A program made the translations under genes and the position numbers. A stretch of 8,945 nt of DNA, from positions 1 to 8,945 of the forward strand of contig CALKRO010000083.1 in the NCBI GenBank assembly GCA_937990205.1, in the 5' to 3' direction. This document shows, piece after piece, positions 1-6,504 of this stretch (its first letter is position 1; each line of letters starts with the position of its first letter). A model generated the notes under the pieces. The model was not told where the DNA came from. It made no database searches and was given only the letters and a program-made list of their open reading frames with translations. Source of the DNA: an uncultured Candidatus Saccharibacteria bacterium (lineage in GTDB: Bacteria > Patescibacteriota > Saccharimonadia > Saccharimonadales > Saccharimonadaceae).

Positions 1-746
1 AATTACCAGTGAATCCAGTCCTTTTCTGGGTCGCACTTGCACTTTTAGTCGTCGTAATTTTGATTCTTTATTGGCTCGTCAAGCTAAACGAAGCTCAACG
101 CATCGTCACTATCAATTACGCTAAGCGTATTCATGGCAACAGCGCCTATGGCGGCATTAAATCAATTCTTCCTTTGAAGCTAATCTCTGCCGGTGTAGTA
201 CCCGTCATCTTCGCTACCGCTTTCCTATCCTTGCCAGCTCTAGTTGGTCAGCTAATCTCCAGCATCGATAAAGAGAATACCGTAGCGAAAACCGTCAGTG
301 AAATTTTCACCATGCCAAATGCTTCCAATTTCAAAACTCTTTATCCAAATGGCATTAATGCGCGATGGTTTATCTATCCAGCCCTCTACTTCCTGCTCGT
401 AGTCCTATTTACTTATTTCTATACTTCAATCATCTTTAACACGAAAGAAATTGCCGATAATCTTCAAAAGCAAGGTGGCTTCATCGAAGGTGTCCGTCCA
501 GGTATAACCACAGCTAATTACCTAGAAAAAGTTATGACTCGTCTTAATCTCTTCGGCGCCCTTGCACTTGGCTTCATTGCTATGATTCCGTTCATTACCG
601 ATTATGTTGCCATCATGCTGAGTGACGCACCGATGGGTCTATCGCTTTCTGGTACCGGACTTCTTATCGTGGTGACTGTAGCCCTCGAAAGCCTCCGTCA
701 ACTTGATTCACGCGCTCTTATGGTAACTTACGACGATTATAAATAA
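1..746 (+). CDS. secY: Preprotein translocase subunit SecY, C-terminal part (5' end outside window)
   Basis: SecY is the channel subunit of the SecYEG translocon in the cytoplasmic membrane. The reading frame is open to the window edge (Leu-Pro precede the first GTG), so that GTG at 9 is an internal valine and the gene is 5'-truncated by the window. About 247 codons are visible of a family length near 430. Counting from the GTG, there is a hydrophobic helix at about 5-24 (TM6), the cytoplasmic loop with QRIVTINYAKR (30-40) and PLKLISAGVVPVIFA (TM7 entry), and helices near 120-142, 181-203 and 210-230. The C5 loop NTKEIADNLQKQGGFIEGVRPG carries the conserved arginine (Arg163 here) needed for SecA-driven export, followed by the family-typical KVMTRL. 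The C terminus is short. A sortase gene follows after 14 nt, so the two are probably cotranscribed. Identification is very secure. Confidence 0.97.
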   Translation, partial: LPVNPVLFWVALALLVVVILILYWLVKLNEAQRIVTINYAKRIHGNSAYGGIKSILPLKLISAGVVPVIFATAFLSLPALVGQLISSIDKENTVAKTVSEIFTMPNASNFKTLYPNGINARWFIYPALYFLLVVLFTYFYTSIIFNTKEIADNLQKQGGFIEGVRPGITTANYLEKVMTRLNLFGALALGFIAMIPFITDYVAIMLSDAPMGLSLSGTGLLIVVTVALESLRQLDSRALMVTYDDYK

Positions 747-760
747 GAAAGCTGGGTGGG

Positions 761-1477
761 ATGTCTCTCGAAGTTAAATCAAAATCTAAAATCCTCATCA
801 ATCTACCATTTATTATCTTGGCTCTGATTTTTGCCATAGTCACCGCGCGTCTATATTTCTGGGAAGACCATTACTATAAATCCAAAGAAGGTAGTGAAAG
901 AATGCTGCCAAAATCTAACCTCGATCTCGAAACCGATCAAGCTTCCGTGGATGAAACTCCGATCTCTGAAGATAAAACCAATTCCTATTCCGTAGCCTAC
1001 GATAAACCACGTTTCATGAGTATCGAAAAATTAGGCGTAAAAAATGCCCGTATTTTACCAGTTGGGCTCACCGGCAAAGGCGCTATCAGTACCCCGAACA
1101 GTATTTTCGATGTAGGTTGGTACACCGGCACTCTTCCTCCACTCACTGGCAAGACCGCACTTTTTGTCGGGCACAATGGTGGACCTACCGCCTCTGGCGT
1201 GTTTAAACATTTAAACAGCCTCGTCGCTGGTGACCTGATTCAAATTGAAATGGGTGATGGCACCAAACTCACCTATCGTGTTTATGAAAACCAGACAGTA
1301 GCCCTAGCTGACGCCAATGAAAAAATGTCCGCCATGCTCGAATCACCCGTCACTGGCCAAGATTCCATTAGTATTATTACTTGCACCGGCGCCTGGTCAG
1401 ATGTGCAGAAAACCTATCTCTCACGCCAATTCCTCCGCGCTACTCTCGTGCAAGAGACCACCAAGCAAAGCCAATAG
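761..1477 (+). CDS. Membrane-anchored sortase (transpeptidase), class uncertain
   Basis: Sortases cleave a C-terminal sorting signal of exported proteins and join them to the cell envelope or to pilin subunits, acting outside the cytoplasmic membrane. The 238-residue protein has an N-terminal membrane anchor (about 11-33, ILINLPFIILALIFAIVTAR), an acidic low-complexity linker (about 40-80) and a sortase beta-barrel from about 85. The catalytic triad is visible: His138 in LFVGHNGG, Cys208 in IITCTGAW and probably Arg222 in YLSRQFLRATL. The segment GVFKHLNSLVAGDLIQIEMG is also typical of the family. ATG is chosen because GGGTGGG lies just upstream and the anchor follows. The class is not certain; the lack of a C-terminal anchor and the GHNGG/TCTG motifs suggest class D-F-like enzymes. 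No sorting-signal substrate is encoded in the window. It follows secY by 14 nt, with no separate promoter seen. No strong terminator follows it. Confidence 0.93.
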   Translation: MSLEVKSKSKILINLPFIILALIFAIVTARLYFWEDHYYKSKEGSERMLPKSNLDLETDQASVDETPISEDKTNSYSVAYDKPRFMSIEKLGVKNARILPVGLTGKGAISTPNSIFDVGWYTGTLPPLTGKTALFVGHNGGPTASGVFKHLNSLVAGDLIQIEMGDGTKLTYRVYENQTVALADANEKMSAMLESPVTGQDSISIITCTGAWSDVQKTYLSRQFLRATLVQETTKQSQ

Positions 1478-1538
1478 ATTATCAATAAACCTAATCCAAC
1501 CGCAAAATTATTACCGTCTCTAAGCGTAATCTTTATTC

Positions 1539-1567
1539 TTGACAAAATCTACAAATAGTGATATCAT
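1539..1567 (+). promoter_or_regulatory. Sigma70-type promoter for the 85-codon gene
   Basis: A perfect -35 TTGACA (1539-1544) and a -10-like TATCAT (1562-1567) are separated by 17 bp, inside an AT-rich stretch. Transcription would start near 1574, giving a leader of about 80 nt. This makes the following small gene independent of the secY-sortase transcript. Confidence 0.75.
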
Positions 1568-1573
1568 ATCATA

Positions 1574-1590
1574 ATATTCTTTTTGAATAT
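1574..1590 (+). other. Small hairpin at the start of a mRNA leader
   Basis: ATATTC (1574-1579) and GAATAT (1585-1590) form a 6-bp AT-rich stem around a TTTTT loop, right at the predicted transcription start. It could protect the 5' end or be a weak operator. The stem is too AU-rich to be a terminator. Confidence 0.4.
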
Positions 1591-1652
1591 GTATTTTATA
1601 TCGCACATTTCAACTTTGCAGGGAAGCAGCCAGTAGAATTCGAGGTGATTTT

Positions 1653-1910
1653 ATGACAAGAATTCAAGAAAATGTCTACACAATACCAGAAGAAATCTTC
1701 AAGGATGAAGTTTTCAGGAAATTAGTACATACTAAAACATTTTCTAGGCTTCGTAGCCTAGGCCCAGAATGTCTCTCTGAGACAGAAAAAAAGCAAATTG
1801 CAACTCAAATTGCAGAATACTGCAAGCTACCCGAAAAACCCAAAGAAGAGGAACTTAAAGATTATTCTCGCGTTTTTTTAAAACGCACTATAGAAGTTTT
1901 TAATTACTAA
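1653..1910 (+). CDS. Hypothetical 85-residue protein in its own transcription unit
   Basis: I do not recognise the family. The start is supported by a good Shine-Dalgarno GAGGTGAT eight to nine bases upstream, a consensus promoter further upstream, and an intrinsic terminator just after the stop, so this is a complete monocistronic unit. The protein is soluble, with no signal peptide or membrane segment, and consists mainly of predicted helices rich in Lys and Glu. Residues about 22-42 (FRKLVHTKTFSRLRSLGPEC) resemble the TPxFQRLRxIxQLG segment that precedes the metal-binding part of some HD-superfamily phosphohydrolases. The HD residues themselves are absent, so no enzyme function can be claimed. 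It contains two cysteines (about 42 and 58). Codon use is more AT-rich than that of the ribosomal genes nearby (AGG, AAA and ATA codons), consistent with a lowly expressed or acquired gene. Confidence 0.82.
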   Translation: MTRIQENVYTIPEEIFKDEVFRKLVHTKTFSRLRSLGPECLSETEKKQIATQIAEYCKLPEKPKEEELKDYSRVFLKRTIEVFNY

Positions 1911-1928
1911 ACCTCTTCACCACTCCTC

Positions 1929-1951
1929 GCCCCAGCTCACTGGGGCTTTTT
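1929..1951 (+). terminator. Intrinsic terminator after the 85-codon gene
   Basis: A perfect 7-bp GC-rich stem GCCCCAG/CTGGGGC with loop CTCA is followed by TTTTT. It lies between two convergent genes, but the U-run exists only on the + side, so it should stop only the + transcript efficiently. Confidence 0.92.
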
Positions 1952-1956
1952 ACTTT

Positions 1957-2790
1957 TTAATCCTCGCCCAAACTATGAAAATATGCCGTCTTTGATTGTT
2001 TGTTAGGGTCAACCCGAAGAGTCCCATCCTTTTCTGCCTGATCATAAAGATCCGCAAAAGCTATTCGCATATATTTCTCGACACTACTACGATCATATTC
2101 ATATCTCCCATCCGTATCTAGATAGATATCTTTATACTCATCATAGGGATCATCATTTGTTAAAAAATTTCGGAAGGTTAATCTCCTTACACCATGATTG
2201 TCTGCAAGTTTATTAATTTCATTGAGATTTCTAATTAAACTATTGTGTACATTCTTTCGAGCACTTAGATAGGCCCTTTCATCAATTTTTTTCAGATCAA
2301 AGTCTCGCTCCGCTTCAATATGAGAACAAACTTTATCAGGTAAATCGCCCAGAATCTTCAACTGCGCATCGCGCTCTTTAGGATTTGAATTTTCCAGAAT
2401 TTTCTGCTTCAAAATCTCAGTTCTTTCTTCGTAAAAATTACCCGCATACACCTCAGCCGTAACAGTGCGGTCATTCATTGAAATTCTTTCTTCACGATCT
2501 TTCTCGTATTTCGACGTATAGCAAGCATCATACTCAGCTTCTTTCATCTTGAAAAAAGCCCCACCGACTTCGTCTTCCCACTTCATGAATTCGGTTTCCG
2601 AAATCTTATTAGCTTCCACTCGCCTATCGAAAGCCTGTTCCGCACCCACATAATAACGCGCCCAGTGCCTCGTATCTTCACGTCTACGCTCAACAAACTC
2701 CTGCTCACGCTTGACGCGTTCCGCAAAACCATCGAATGCACTCGTATTTTTATTTTGACTATTAGAATTAGACAGTCTCTCCCCGGACAC
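1957..2790 (-). CDS. Hypothetical 277-residue charged cytosolic protein with an internal repeat
   Basis: I do not recognise the family. The GTG start is chosen because AAGGAGG sits four bases upstream on this strand and an extended -10 TGCTAAAAT is just beyond it. The protein is very rich in Glu, Lys, Arg and Asp, has no signal peptide or membrane segment, and should be mostly helical. Two sections match each other. AEQAFD (50-55) plus KISETEFMKWEDEV (62-75) matches AERDFD (160-165) plus KIDERAYLSARKNV (168-181). The KI-x-E-x-x-(F/Y)-(M/L) pattern recalls the short helical-hairpin SHOCT motif (G-x-I-T-x-x-E-F), though this is only a resemblance. The C-terminal part has a Tyr/Asp-rich patch (about 213-233). 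The gene is opposite in direction to secY and infA, which flank it and its small neighbour, so it interrupts an otherwise conserved ribosomal cluster. It has no obvious terminator of its own. Confidence 0.85.
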   Translation of the reverse strand: MSGERLSNSNSQNKNTSAFDGFAERVKREQEFVERRREDTRHWARYYVGAEQAFDRRVEANKISETEFMKWEDEVGGAFFKMKEAEYDACYTSKYEKDREERISMNDRTVTAEVYAGNFYEERTEILKQKILENSNPKERDAQLKILGDLPDKVCSHIEAERDFDLKKIDERAYLSARKNVHNSLIRNLNEINKLADNHGVRRLTFRNFLTNDDPYDEYKDIYLDTDGRYEYDRSSVEKYMRIAFADLYDQAEKDGTLRVDPNKQSKTAYFHSLGED

Positions 2791-2809
2791 TTTACCTCCT
2801 TTTTTATTA

Positions 2810-2838
2810 ATTTTAGCACCAAATTCTCAGATTTTAAC
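2810..2838 (-). promoter_or_regulatory. Extended -10 promoter for the reversed 277-codon gene
   Basis: Read on the minus strand, TGCTAAAAT (2818-2810) is an extended -10 element. The -35 is weak (GTTAAA, near 2838-2833). Transcription would begin around 2803, leaving a leader of about 13 nt that just contains the AGGAGG ribosome site. It is back to back with the infA promoter. Confidence 0.55.
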
Positions 2839-2841
2839 CTC

Positions 2842-2870
2842 TTTACATTTTTAAAAATCTCTGGTAAAAT
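2842..2870 (+). promoter_or_regulatory. Promoter of the infA-rpsI operon
   Basis: TTTACA (2842-2847) and TAAAAT (2865-2870) have the ideal 17-bp spacer, and TGG directly before the -10 makes it an extended -10. The predicted start at about 2877 lies only about 7 nt upstream of the infA ATG, so the transcript would be nearly leaderless. Confidence 0.78.
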
Positions 2871-2883
2871 AGGTAAATAATTT

Positions 2884-3105
2884 ATGGCTAGTCAAAAGGA
2901 AGTGATCAAATTAGGCGGCACTGTCGTCGATGCATTACCAAATACTCAATTTCGAGTAGAACTTGAGAATGGTCATATTATTATTGCGCACATGAGCGGA
3001 AAAATGCGCAAAAACTTTATCCGTCTTGTGCCAGGTGACAAGGTTGAGGTTGAACTTACCCCTTACGATCTTACGAAGGGCCGTATCAGCTTCCGCCTTA
3101 AATAA
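2884..3105 (+). CDS. infA: Translation initiation factor IF-1
   Basis: IF-1 binds the 30S A site during initiation and assists IF2 and IF3. The 73-residue protein is the usual length and is a single OB-fold. It contains the family core [14 protein letters not shown] (about 19-32), the strongly conserved [12 protein letters not shown] (about 36-47), and the C-terminal [16 protein letters not shown]. This ATG is chosen because it matches the family N terminus and sits directly behind a promoter. There is no Shine-Dalgarno at the normal spacing; the only purine cluster, AGG at 2871-2873, probably lies upstream of the transcription start. Initiation may therefore be of the leaderless type. It is the first gene of a nine-gene operon and is followed by rpmJ after 88 nt, the largest gap within the operon. 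The usual upstream genes map and adk are absent here. Confidence 0.98.
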   Translation: MASQKEVIKLGGTVVDALPNTQFRVELENGHIIIAHMSGKMRKNFIRLVPGDKVEVELTPYDLTKGRISFRLK

Positions 3106-3193
3106 TATCAACCCTATTTTGGCGAACTCTGAAAAAATTTCCGCTTTTTCATTAGTACCTGAAATAGATTAACAAGGAAAGGATTTTTACACA

Positions 3194-3310
3194 GTGAAAG
3201 TACGTGCAAGTGTAAAGAAAATCTCCCCTGATGATATCTATGTTCGTCGCAAAGGCGTACTGCGTGTCATCAACAAGAAAAAACCTAAGAATAAGCAAAG
3301 GCAGGGTTAA
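3194..3310 (+). CDS. rpmJ: Ribosomal protein bL36, zinc-ligand-free form
   Basis: This 38-residue large-subunit protein binds 23S rRNA near the GTPase centre region. The ends [10 protein letters not shown] and PKNKQRQG are those of bL36, and the length is exactly that of the family. The usual zinc ribbon (Cys11, Cys14, Cys27 and a His near 32-33) is replaced: positions 11-14 read SPDD, position 27 is Asn, and the C-terminal His is Asn in PKNKQRQG. The fold must therefore be held without metal, as in the known Cys-free bL36 paralogues such as E. coli YkgO. The start is GTG, with AAGGAAAGG about 12 nt upstream. It ends two bases before rpsM, whose ribosome site (AGGCAGGG) lies within the rpmJ C-terminal codons. 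Automatic callers often miss genes this short. Confidence 0.96.
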   Translation: MKVRASVKKISPDDIYVRRKGVLRVINKKKPKNKQRQG

Positions 3311-3312
3311 GC

Positions 3313-3699
3313 ATGGCAAGAATTGCTAGCGTAGTCATCCCTTCCGAAAAGCAAGTATGGATTGCCCTTACTTACGTTTTTGGTATCGGACGCACTACCT
3401 CAAAAGCCATCCTTGCGGAGGCCAAAATTGAGCCTACCACTCGGGTGAAAGATCTCACCGAGGCTGAGGAACAGAAAATCAACGACATTATTTCTAGCAA
3501 ATATCAAGTCGAAGGTGATCTGCGTCGCCTCGTAACAAACAATATCAAACGCATTAAGGATATCAATTCTTATAAAGGTATCCGCCACAAGGCTGGTCTT
3601 CCAGTCAACGGCCAACGTACTCGTACGAACGCACGTACACGTAAGGGTAAGGCGATCGCGGTCGGTGGAACACAACCAAAAGCAGCAAGTAAAACCTAG
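3313..3699 (+). CDS. rpsM: 30S ribosomal protein uS13
   Basis: uS13 sits in the head of the small subunit, contacts the 50S subunit through intersubunit bridges, and reaches the P-site tRNA with its C-terminal tail. The 128-residue protein starts [10 protein letters not shown] and has [14 protein letters not shown] (about 22-35, helix-two-turn-helix region). It also has the conserved GDLRRLV and the signature [24 protein letters not shown] (about 90-113). The tail is basic with an Ala/Thr/Gln extension. The length is within the family's normal range (about 115-130). The ATG follows the rpmJ stop by two bases, and the ribosome site overlaps rpmJ, so translation of the two is probably coupled. 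Confidence 0.98.
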   Translation: MARIASVVIPSEKQVWIALTYVFGIGRTTSKAILAEAKIEPTTRVKDLTEAEEQKINDIISSKYQVEGDLRRLVTNNIKRIKDINSYKGIRHKAGLPVNGQRTRTNARTRKGKAIAVGGTQPKAASKT

Positions 3700-3715
3700 T
3701 TAGTGGAGTAAAAAT

Positions 3716-4123
3716 ATGACAGAAGAAGTTAGAACTGAAGAAGTCAAAGTCAAAACCAAGAAAGGCAAGCGTATTGTCACTTCTGGTCAGGTCCACGTCA
3801 AGGCCACCTTTAATAACACCATCATTAGCATTTCCGACAAGAAAGGCCAAGTCCTCGCTCAGTCATCTGCTGGTGCTAACGGTTTTAGAGGTTCCAAGAA
3901 GGGTACTGCTTACGCTGCTCAAATCGCCGCTGAAAAAGCTGGTGAAATCGCCAAAAAAGATCACGGTCTGAATTCCGTCGACGTTTACGTCAAGGGTATC
4001 GGTCTCGGTCGTGATAGCGCCATCCGTGCTATCTCAGGTCTTGGCATCAAAATTGATAGTATAACCGACCAAACACCTATCGCTCATGGTGGTGTACGTC
4101 CTAAAGGAGAGAGGAAACCGTAA
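3716..4123 (+). CDS. rpsK: 30S ribosomal protein uS11
   Basis: uS11 lies on the 30S platform near the mRNA exit and helps to shape the E site. The 135-residue protein has a Lys/Glu-rich N-terminal extension (1-20). It then shows the family core VHVKATFNNTIISISD (about 27-42), SSAGANGFRGSKKGTAYAAQ (about 50-69) and VYVKGIGLGRDSAIRAI (about 91-107), and finally ITDQTPIAHGGVRPKGERKP. The usual C-terminal GCRPPK(R)RR is modified to GGVRPKGERKP, so a normally conserved Cys is replaced by Val. GGAG lies eight bases before the ATG. The stop overlaps the rpsD start by one base (TAATG), which suggests termination-reinitiation. Confidence 0.98.
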   Translation: MTEEVRTEEVKVKTKKGKRIVTSGQVHVKATFNNTIISISDKKGQVLAQSSAGANGFRGSKKGTAYAAQIAAEKAGEIAKKDHGLNSVDVYVKGIGLGRDSAIRAISGLGIKIDSITDQTPIAHGGVRPKGERKP

Positions 4124-4740
4124 TGGCACGAGATAAATCTCCAATTGTCAAACAAAGTCGTCGCGAGGGCTTTGCCCTAGCACCAAAAGCTCACAAAATC
4201 ATGGCTAAAAAATCTGGTATTCCAGGTCAGCACGGTGATATGCGAGTTCGCGGTGGTAGTTTGTATCTTACCCAACTTCGCGAAAAGCAAAAAGTTCGTA
4301 GACTTTATGGTCTTCTCGAAAAACAATTTGCTAAATTGATGAAAGAAGCCCAAAAGGCCGAAGGTCTAACCGGTGAAATCCTTCTAGAATTCCTAGAACG
4401 CCGCGCAGATAACGTTGTTTTCCGCGCTGGTTTCGCTTCTACTCGTCGCCAAGCACGCCAACTTGTCTCTCACGGACACTTCACTCTTAACGGTCGCCGT
4501 ATTGACATCCCTTCAATCCGCTTGAAGGCTGGTGACAAACTCGAAGTACGCGCTAAGTCTCAAAAGTCTGAATACTTCAAGAATCTCGACAACATCGTCG
4601 CTGCCAGTGGTGTTACTCCACTCAGCTGGATGAAGTCTGATGCTAAGAAAATGACTATCGAAATTACTGGCAAGCCAAAACGCGAAGAAGCCGAAGCAGG
4701 CATTAACGAACAACTAATCGTTGAGTATTACTCACGCTAA
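4123..4740 (+). CDS. rpsD: 30S ribosomal protein uS4 (cysteine-free type)
   Basis: uS4 is a primary 16S rRNA binding protein that nucleates assembly of the 30S body and forms part of the mRNA entry site. The 205-residue length is standard. The N-terminal part has SRREGFAL (about 12-19) and PGQHG (about 34-38), then QLREKQKVRRLYGLLEKQF (about 51-69). The S4 RNA-binding domain follows at about 90-155, with the signature RADNVVFRAGFASTRRQARQLVSHGHF. The end INEQLIVEYYSR matches the family. There is no cysteine at all, so this is the zinc-independent form of uS4. The S4-mediated translational control known for the alpha operon in enterobacteria cannot be judged from this sequence. It overlaps rpsK by one base and has GGAGAGAGG upstream. 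Confidence 0.98.
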   Translation: MARDKSPIVKQSRREGFALAPKAHKIMAKKSGIPGQHGDMRVRGGSLYLTQLREKQKVRRLYGLLEKQFAKLMKEAQKAEGLTGEILLEFLERRADNVVFRAGFASTRRQARQLVSHGHFTLNGRRIDIPSIRLKAGDKLEVRAKSQKSEYFKNLDNIVAASGVTPLSWMKSDAKKMTIEITGKPKREEAEAGINEQLIVEYYSR

Positions 4741-4748
4741 GGAGAAAA

Positions 4749-5699
4749 ATGACAACAAAAGTAATTCACGAAGCAAATCTTGCAGAAGTCATCGACGTAT
4801 CCGAGAACTGTGCCTCATTTGTAATCAAGCCACTTTACTACGGCTATGGTAACACTTTGGGTAACTCTCTCCGCCGCGTCTTACTCTCAAGTATTAAGGG
4901 TGCTGCAATTACTTCCTTCAGTATCGAAGGTACTACTCACGAATTCACTGCAATCGAAGGTATTCGTGAAGATGTCGTCGACATCATGCTCAACCTTAAA
5001 AACATTCGTTTTAAGAGCCACTCCGACGCTCCAGTCGAGCTTACTCTTGAAATCAAAGGCAGCGAACAATCCAAAAAAGATGGTGACGCACGTGTCGTCG
5101 CCGGCGATATTGAACTTACTAACGAAGTCGAAATCGCTAACCCAAACCAGGTAATTTGTCACATTGATGATCCAAATTACACTTTGAAGATGCGCTTCAT
5201 CGTCGAATCTGGTCGCGGTTATCTTACTATTGAGCGCTCAGCCGAAGAACGCATCCACAGCGACATGATCGCCCTTGATGCTGTCTTCACCCCTGTAATT
5301 CGCGTTCGTTTCAATGCTGAAAACACTCGTGTTGGTCAAGATATCAATCTTCAACAATTGACTATCACCGTCGAAACCGATGGTACTATCACCCCACGTG
5401 AAGCTTTCGAAGAAGCCGCTGCGATTCTTGTGAATCAATACCAGGCTCTTGCTGGAAAAACTGTCGCTGACACCGCTCCAGCTCCAGGCTCCAAGAATGA
5501 ACAGGAAGATGCTGGTCTGATGCTTCCAATCGAAGAATTAGGCCTTTCAGCTCGTACTGCTAATGCTCTTGTGAACAACGCAATTCACACCATCAGAGAC
5601 CTCGTTGTCTTGTCTGAAACCGACCTCAAGGACCTCAAAGGCTTCGGTCAAAAGGCTCTTGATGAAGTCAAAAATAAACTTAAGGAGTTAAATATCTAA
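4749..5699 (+). CDS. rpoA: DNA-directed RNA polymerase subunit alpha
   Basis: Alpha dimerises to scaffold the beta and beta' subunits, and its C-terminal domain contacts UP elements and activators. The 316-residue protein is complete. The N-terminal domain (about 1-230) contains YGYGNTLGNSLRRVLLSSIKGAAITSF (about 31-57), EDVVDIMLNLK (about 74-84) and TVETDGTITPREAFEEAA (about 207-224). A flexible Ala/Pro/Glu linker (about 237-258) leads to the alpha-CTD helix-hairpin-helix (about 262-316). The DNA-binding residues equivalent to E. coli Arg265, Asn268 and Lys298 are retained (Arg269 and Asn272 in LSARTAN; Lys302 in GFGQKAL). Recognition of UP elements is therefore plausible. GGAGAAAA directly precedes the ATG. 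The stop overlaps the rplQ ATG by one base (TAATG). The position rpsD-rpoA-rplQ is the standard alpha-operon order. Confidence 0.99.
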   Translation: MTTKVIHEANLAEVIDVSENCASFVIKPLYYGYGNTLGNSLRRVLLSSIKGAAITSFSIEGTTHEFTAIEGIREDVVDIMLNLKNIRFKSHSDAPVELTLEIKGSEQSKKDGDARVVAGDIELTNEVEIANPNQVICHIDDPNYTLKMRFIVESGRGYLTIERSAEERIHSDMIALDAVFTPVIRVRFNAENTRVGQDINLQQLTITVETDGTITPREAFEEAAAILVNQYQALAGKTVADTAPAPGSKNEQEDAGLMLPIEELGLSARTANALVNNAIHTIRDLVVLSETDLKDLKGFGQKALDEVKNKLKELNI

Positions 5700-6079
5700 T
5701 GCATCGCCACGGATATAAAGGCCGCAAGTTCGGCCGTGAAACCGACCAGAGAAGGGCTCTACTACGTGGGCTGATGTGCTCTCTGATCAAATACCAGTCG
5801 ATCACCGTGACTCTAGCTCGCGCTAAAGAAATGCGCCGCTACACCGAGAAGCTTATCACCATCGCCAAAAAAGGTGGTCTCGCTAATCGTCGTCTCCTCA
5901 TCGCAAGATTGGATGACATGGAAGTTGCAGACCTCTTGATGGATGTGATTGCTCCTCAAATCGAACGTGATTCTGGTTACCTCAGAATTGAACGCGCTGG
6001 CTTCCGCAAGGGTGACCACGCTGAAATGGGTACTATCTCATTTGTCGATTCTATCAACCTAACTAAGGAGGCTAAATAA
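5699..6079 (+). CDS. rplQ: 50S ribosomal protein bL17
   Basis: bL17 is a bacterial large-subunit protein near the exit-tunnel side of the 50S. The 126-residue protein starts MHRHGYKGRKFGRETDQRRALLRGL (the family begins MRHxxxGRKLxRxxxHRxAL, here slightly varied). It shows the typical ITVTLARAKEMRRYTEKLITIAKKG (about 35-59), then the DSGYLRIERAGFRKGDHAEM signature (about 91-110) and ISFVDS. The start overlaps the rpoA stop, and TAAGGAG lies 11-12 bases upstream inside rpoA. The end overlaps rplM in the same TAATG fashion. Family assignment is secure. Confidence 0.97.
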   Translation: MHRHGYKGRKFGRETDQRRALLRGLMCSLIKYQSITVTLARAKEMRRYTEKLITIAKKGGLANRRLLIARLDDMEVADLLMDVIAPQIERDSGYLRIERAGFRKGDHAEMGTISFVDSINLTKEAK

Positions 6080-6504
6080 TGAAGACTTTTAGCCAAAAAT
6101 CCGCTGAAATCAAGCGCGAATGGTATGTTATCGATGCCGCTTCTTTACCACTTGGTAAATTAGCCGTTGTCATCGCTGACAAACTTATGGGTAAGTCTAA
6201 AGTTACTTACACTCCACACATTGATAACGGTGACTACGTCATCGTCTTGAACGCTAAGAACATCCAAGTTACTGGCAACAAGATGGTTGAAAAAATGTAC
6301 TACCGTCACAGTGGCTTCCCAGGTGGTCTCACCGAGCTCAAACTCGAAGAAATCATCGAGAAGAATCCAGCTTACGCCATCAAAGAAGCTGTCAAAGGCA
6401 TGCTTCCAAAGAACAAGCTCGCTGACGATCGTTTAGCTCGTCTTCGTGTCTTCAATGGCGCTGAGCACACTCATTCCGCTCAAAATCCAAAGGAGATTAA
6501 ATAA
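6079..6504 (+). CDS. rplM: 50S ribosomal protein uL13
   Basis: uL13 is an early-assembly 23S rRNA binding protein. The 141-residue length is typical. Family landmarks are MKTFSQKSAEIKREWYVIDA at the N terminus, LGKLAVVIADKLMGKSK (about 25-41), YTPHIDNGDYVIVLNAKNIQVTGNK (about 44-68) and YYRHSGFPGG (about 74-83). VKGMLPKNKLADDRLARLRVF (about 105-125) and the EHTHSAQNP end complete the match. In many bacteria rplM-rpsI form a separate two-gene operon; here they are fused directly behind rplQ with one-base TAATG overlaps on both sides. AAGGAGG is placed for the ATG, inside the end of rplQ. Confidence 0.98.
   Translation: MKTFSQKSAEIKREWYVIDAASLPLGKLAVVIADKLMGKSKVTYTPHIDNGDYVIVLNAKNIQVTGNKMVEKMYYRHSGFPGGLTELKLEEIIEKNPAYAIKEAVKGMLPKNKLADDRLARLRVFNGAEHTHSAQNPKEIK

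Noticed and set aside
1502..1540. Possible sortase terminator (ATTAC/GTAAT stem then T-rich bases)
   Set aside because: Only five mostly A/T pairs, an 11-nt loop and an interrupted T-run; not convincing.
2665..2880. Open frame on the + strand opposite the 277-codon gene
   Set aside because: It is a shadow of the reverse gene, has no ribosome site and runs across both divergent promoters.
3115..3150. Possible attenuator between infA and rpmJ (GCG...CGC then TTTTT)
   Set aside because: Only three consecutive pairs form; the T-run alone is not evidence of termination.
3400..3850. Reverse-strand open frames within rpsM and rpsK
   Set aside because: They lie fully inside strongly conserved ribosomal genes, without promoter or ribosome sites; composition artefacts.
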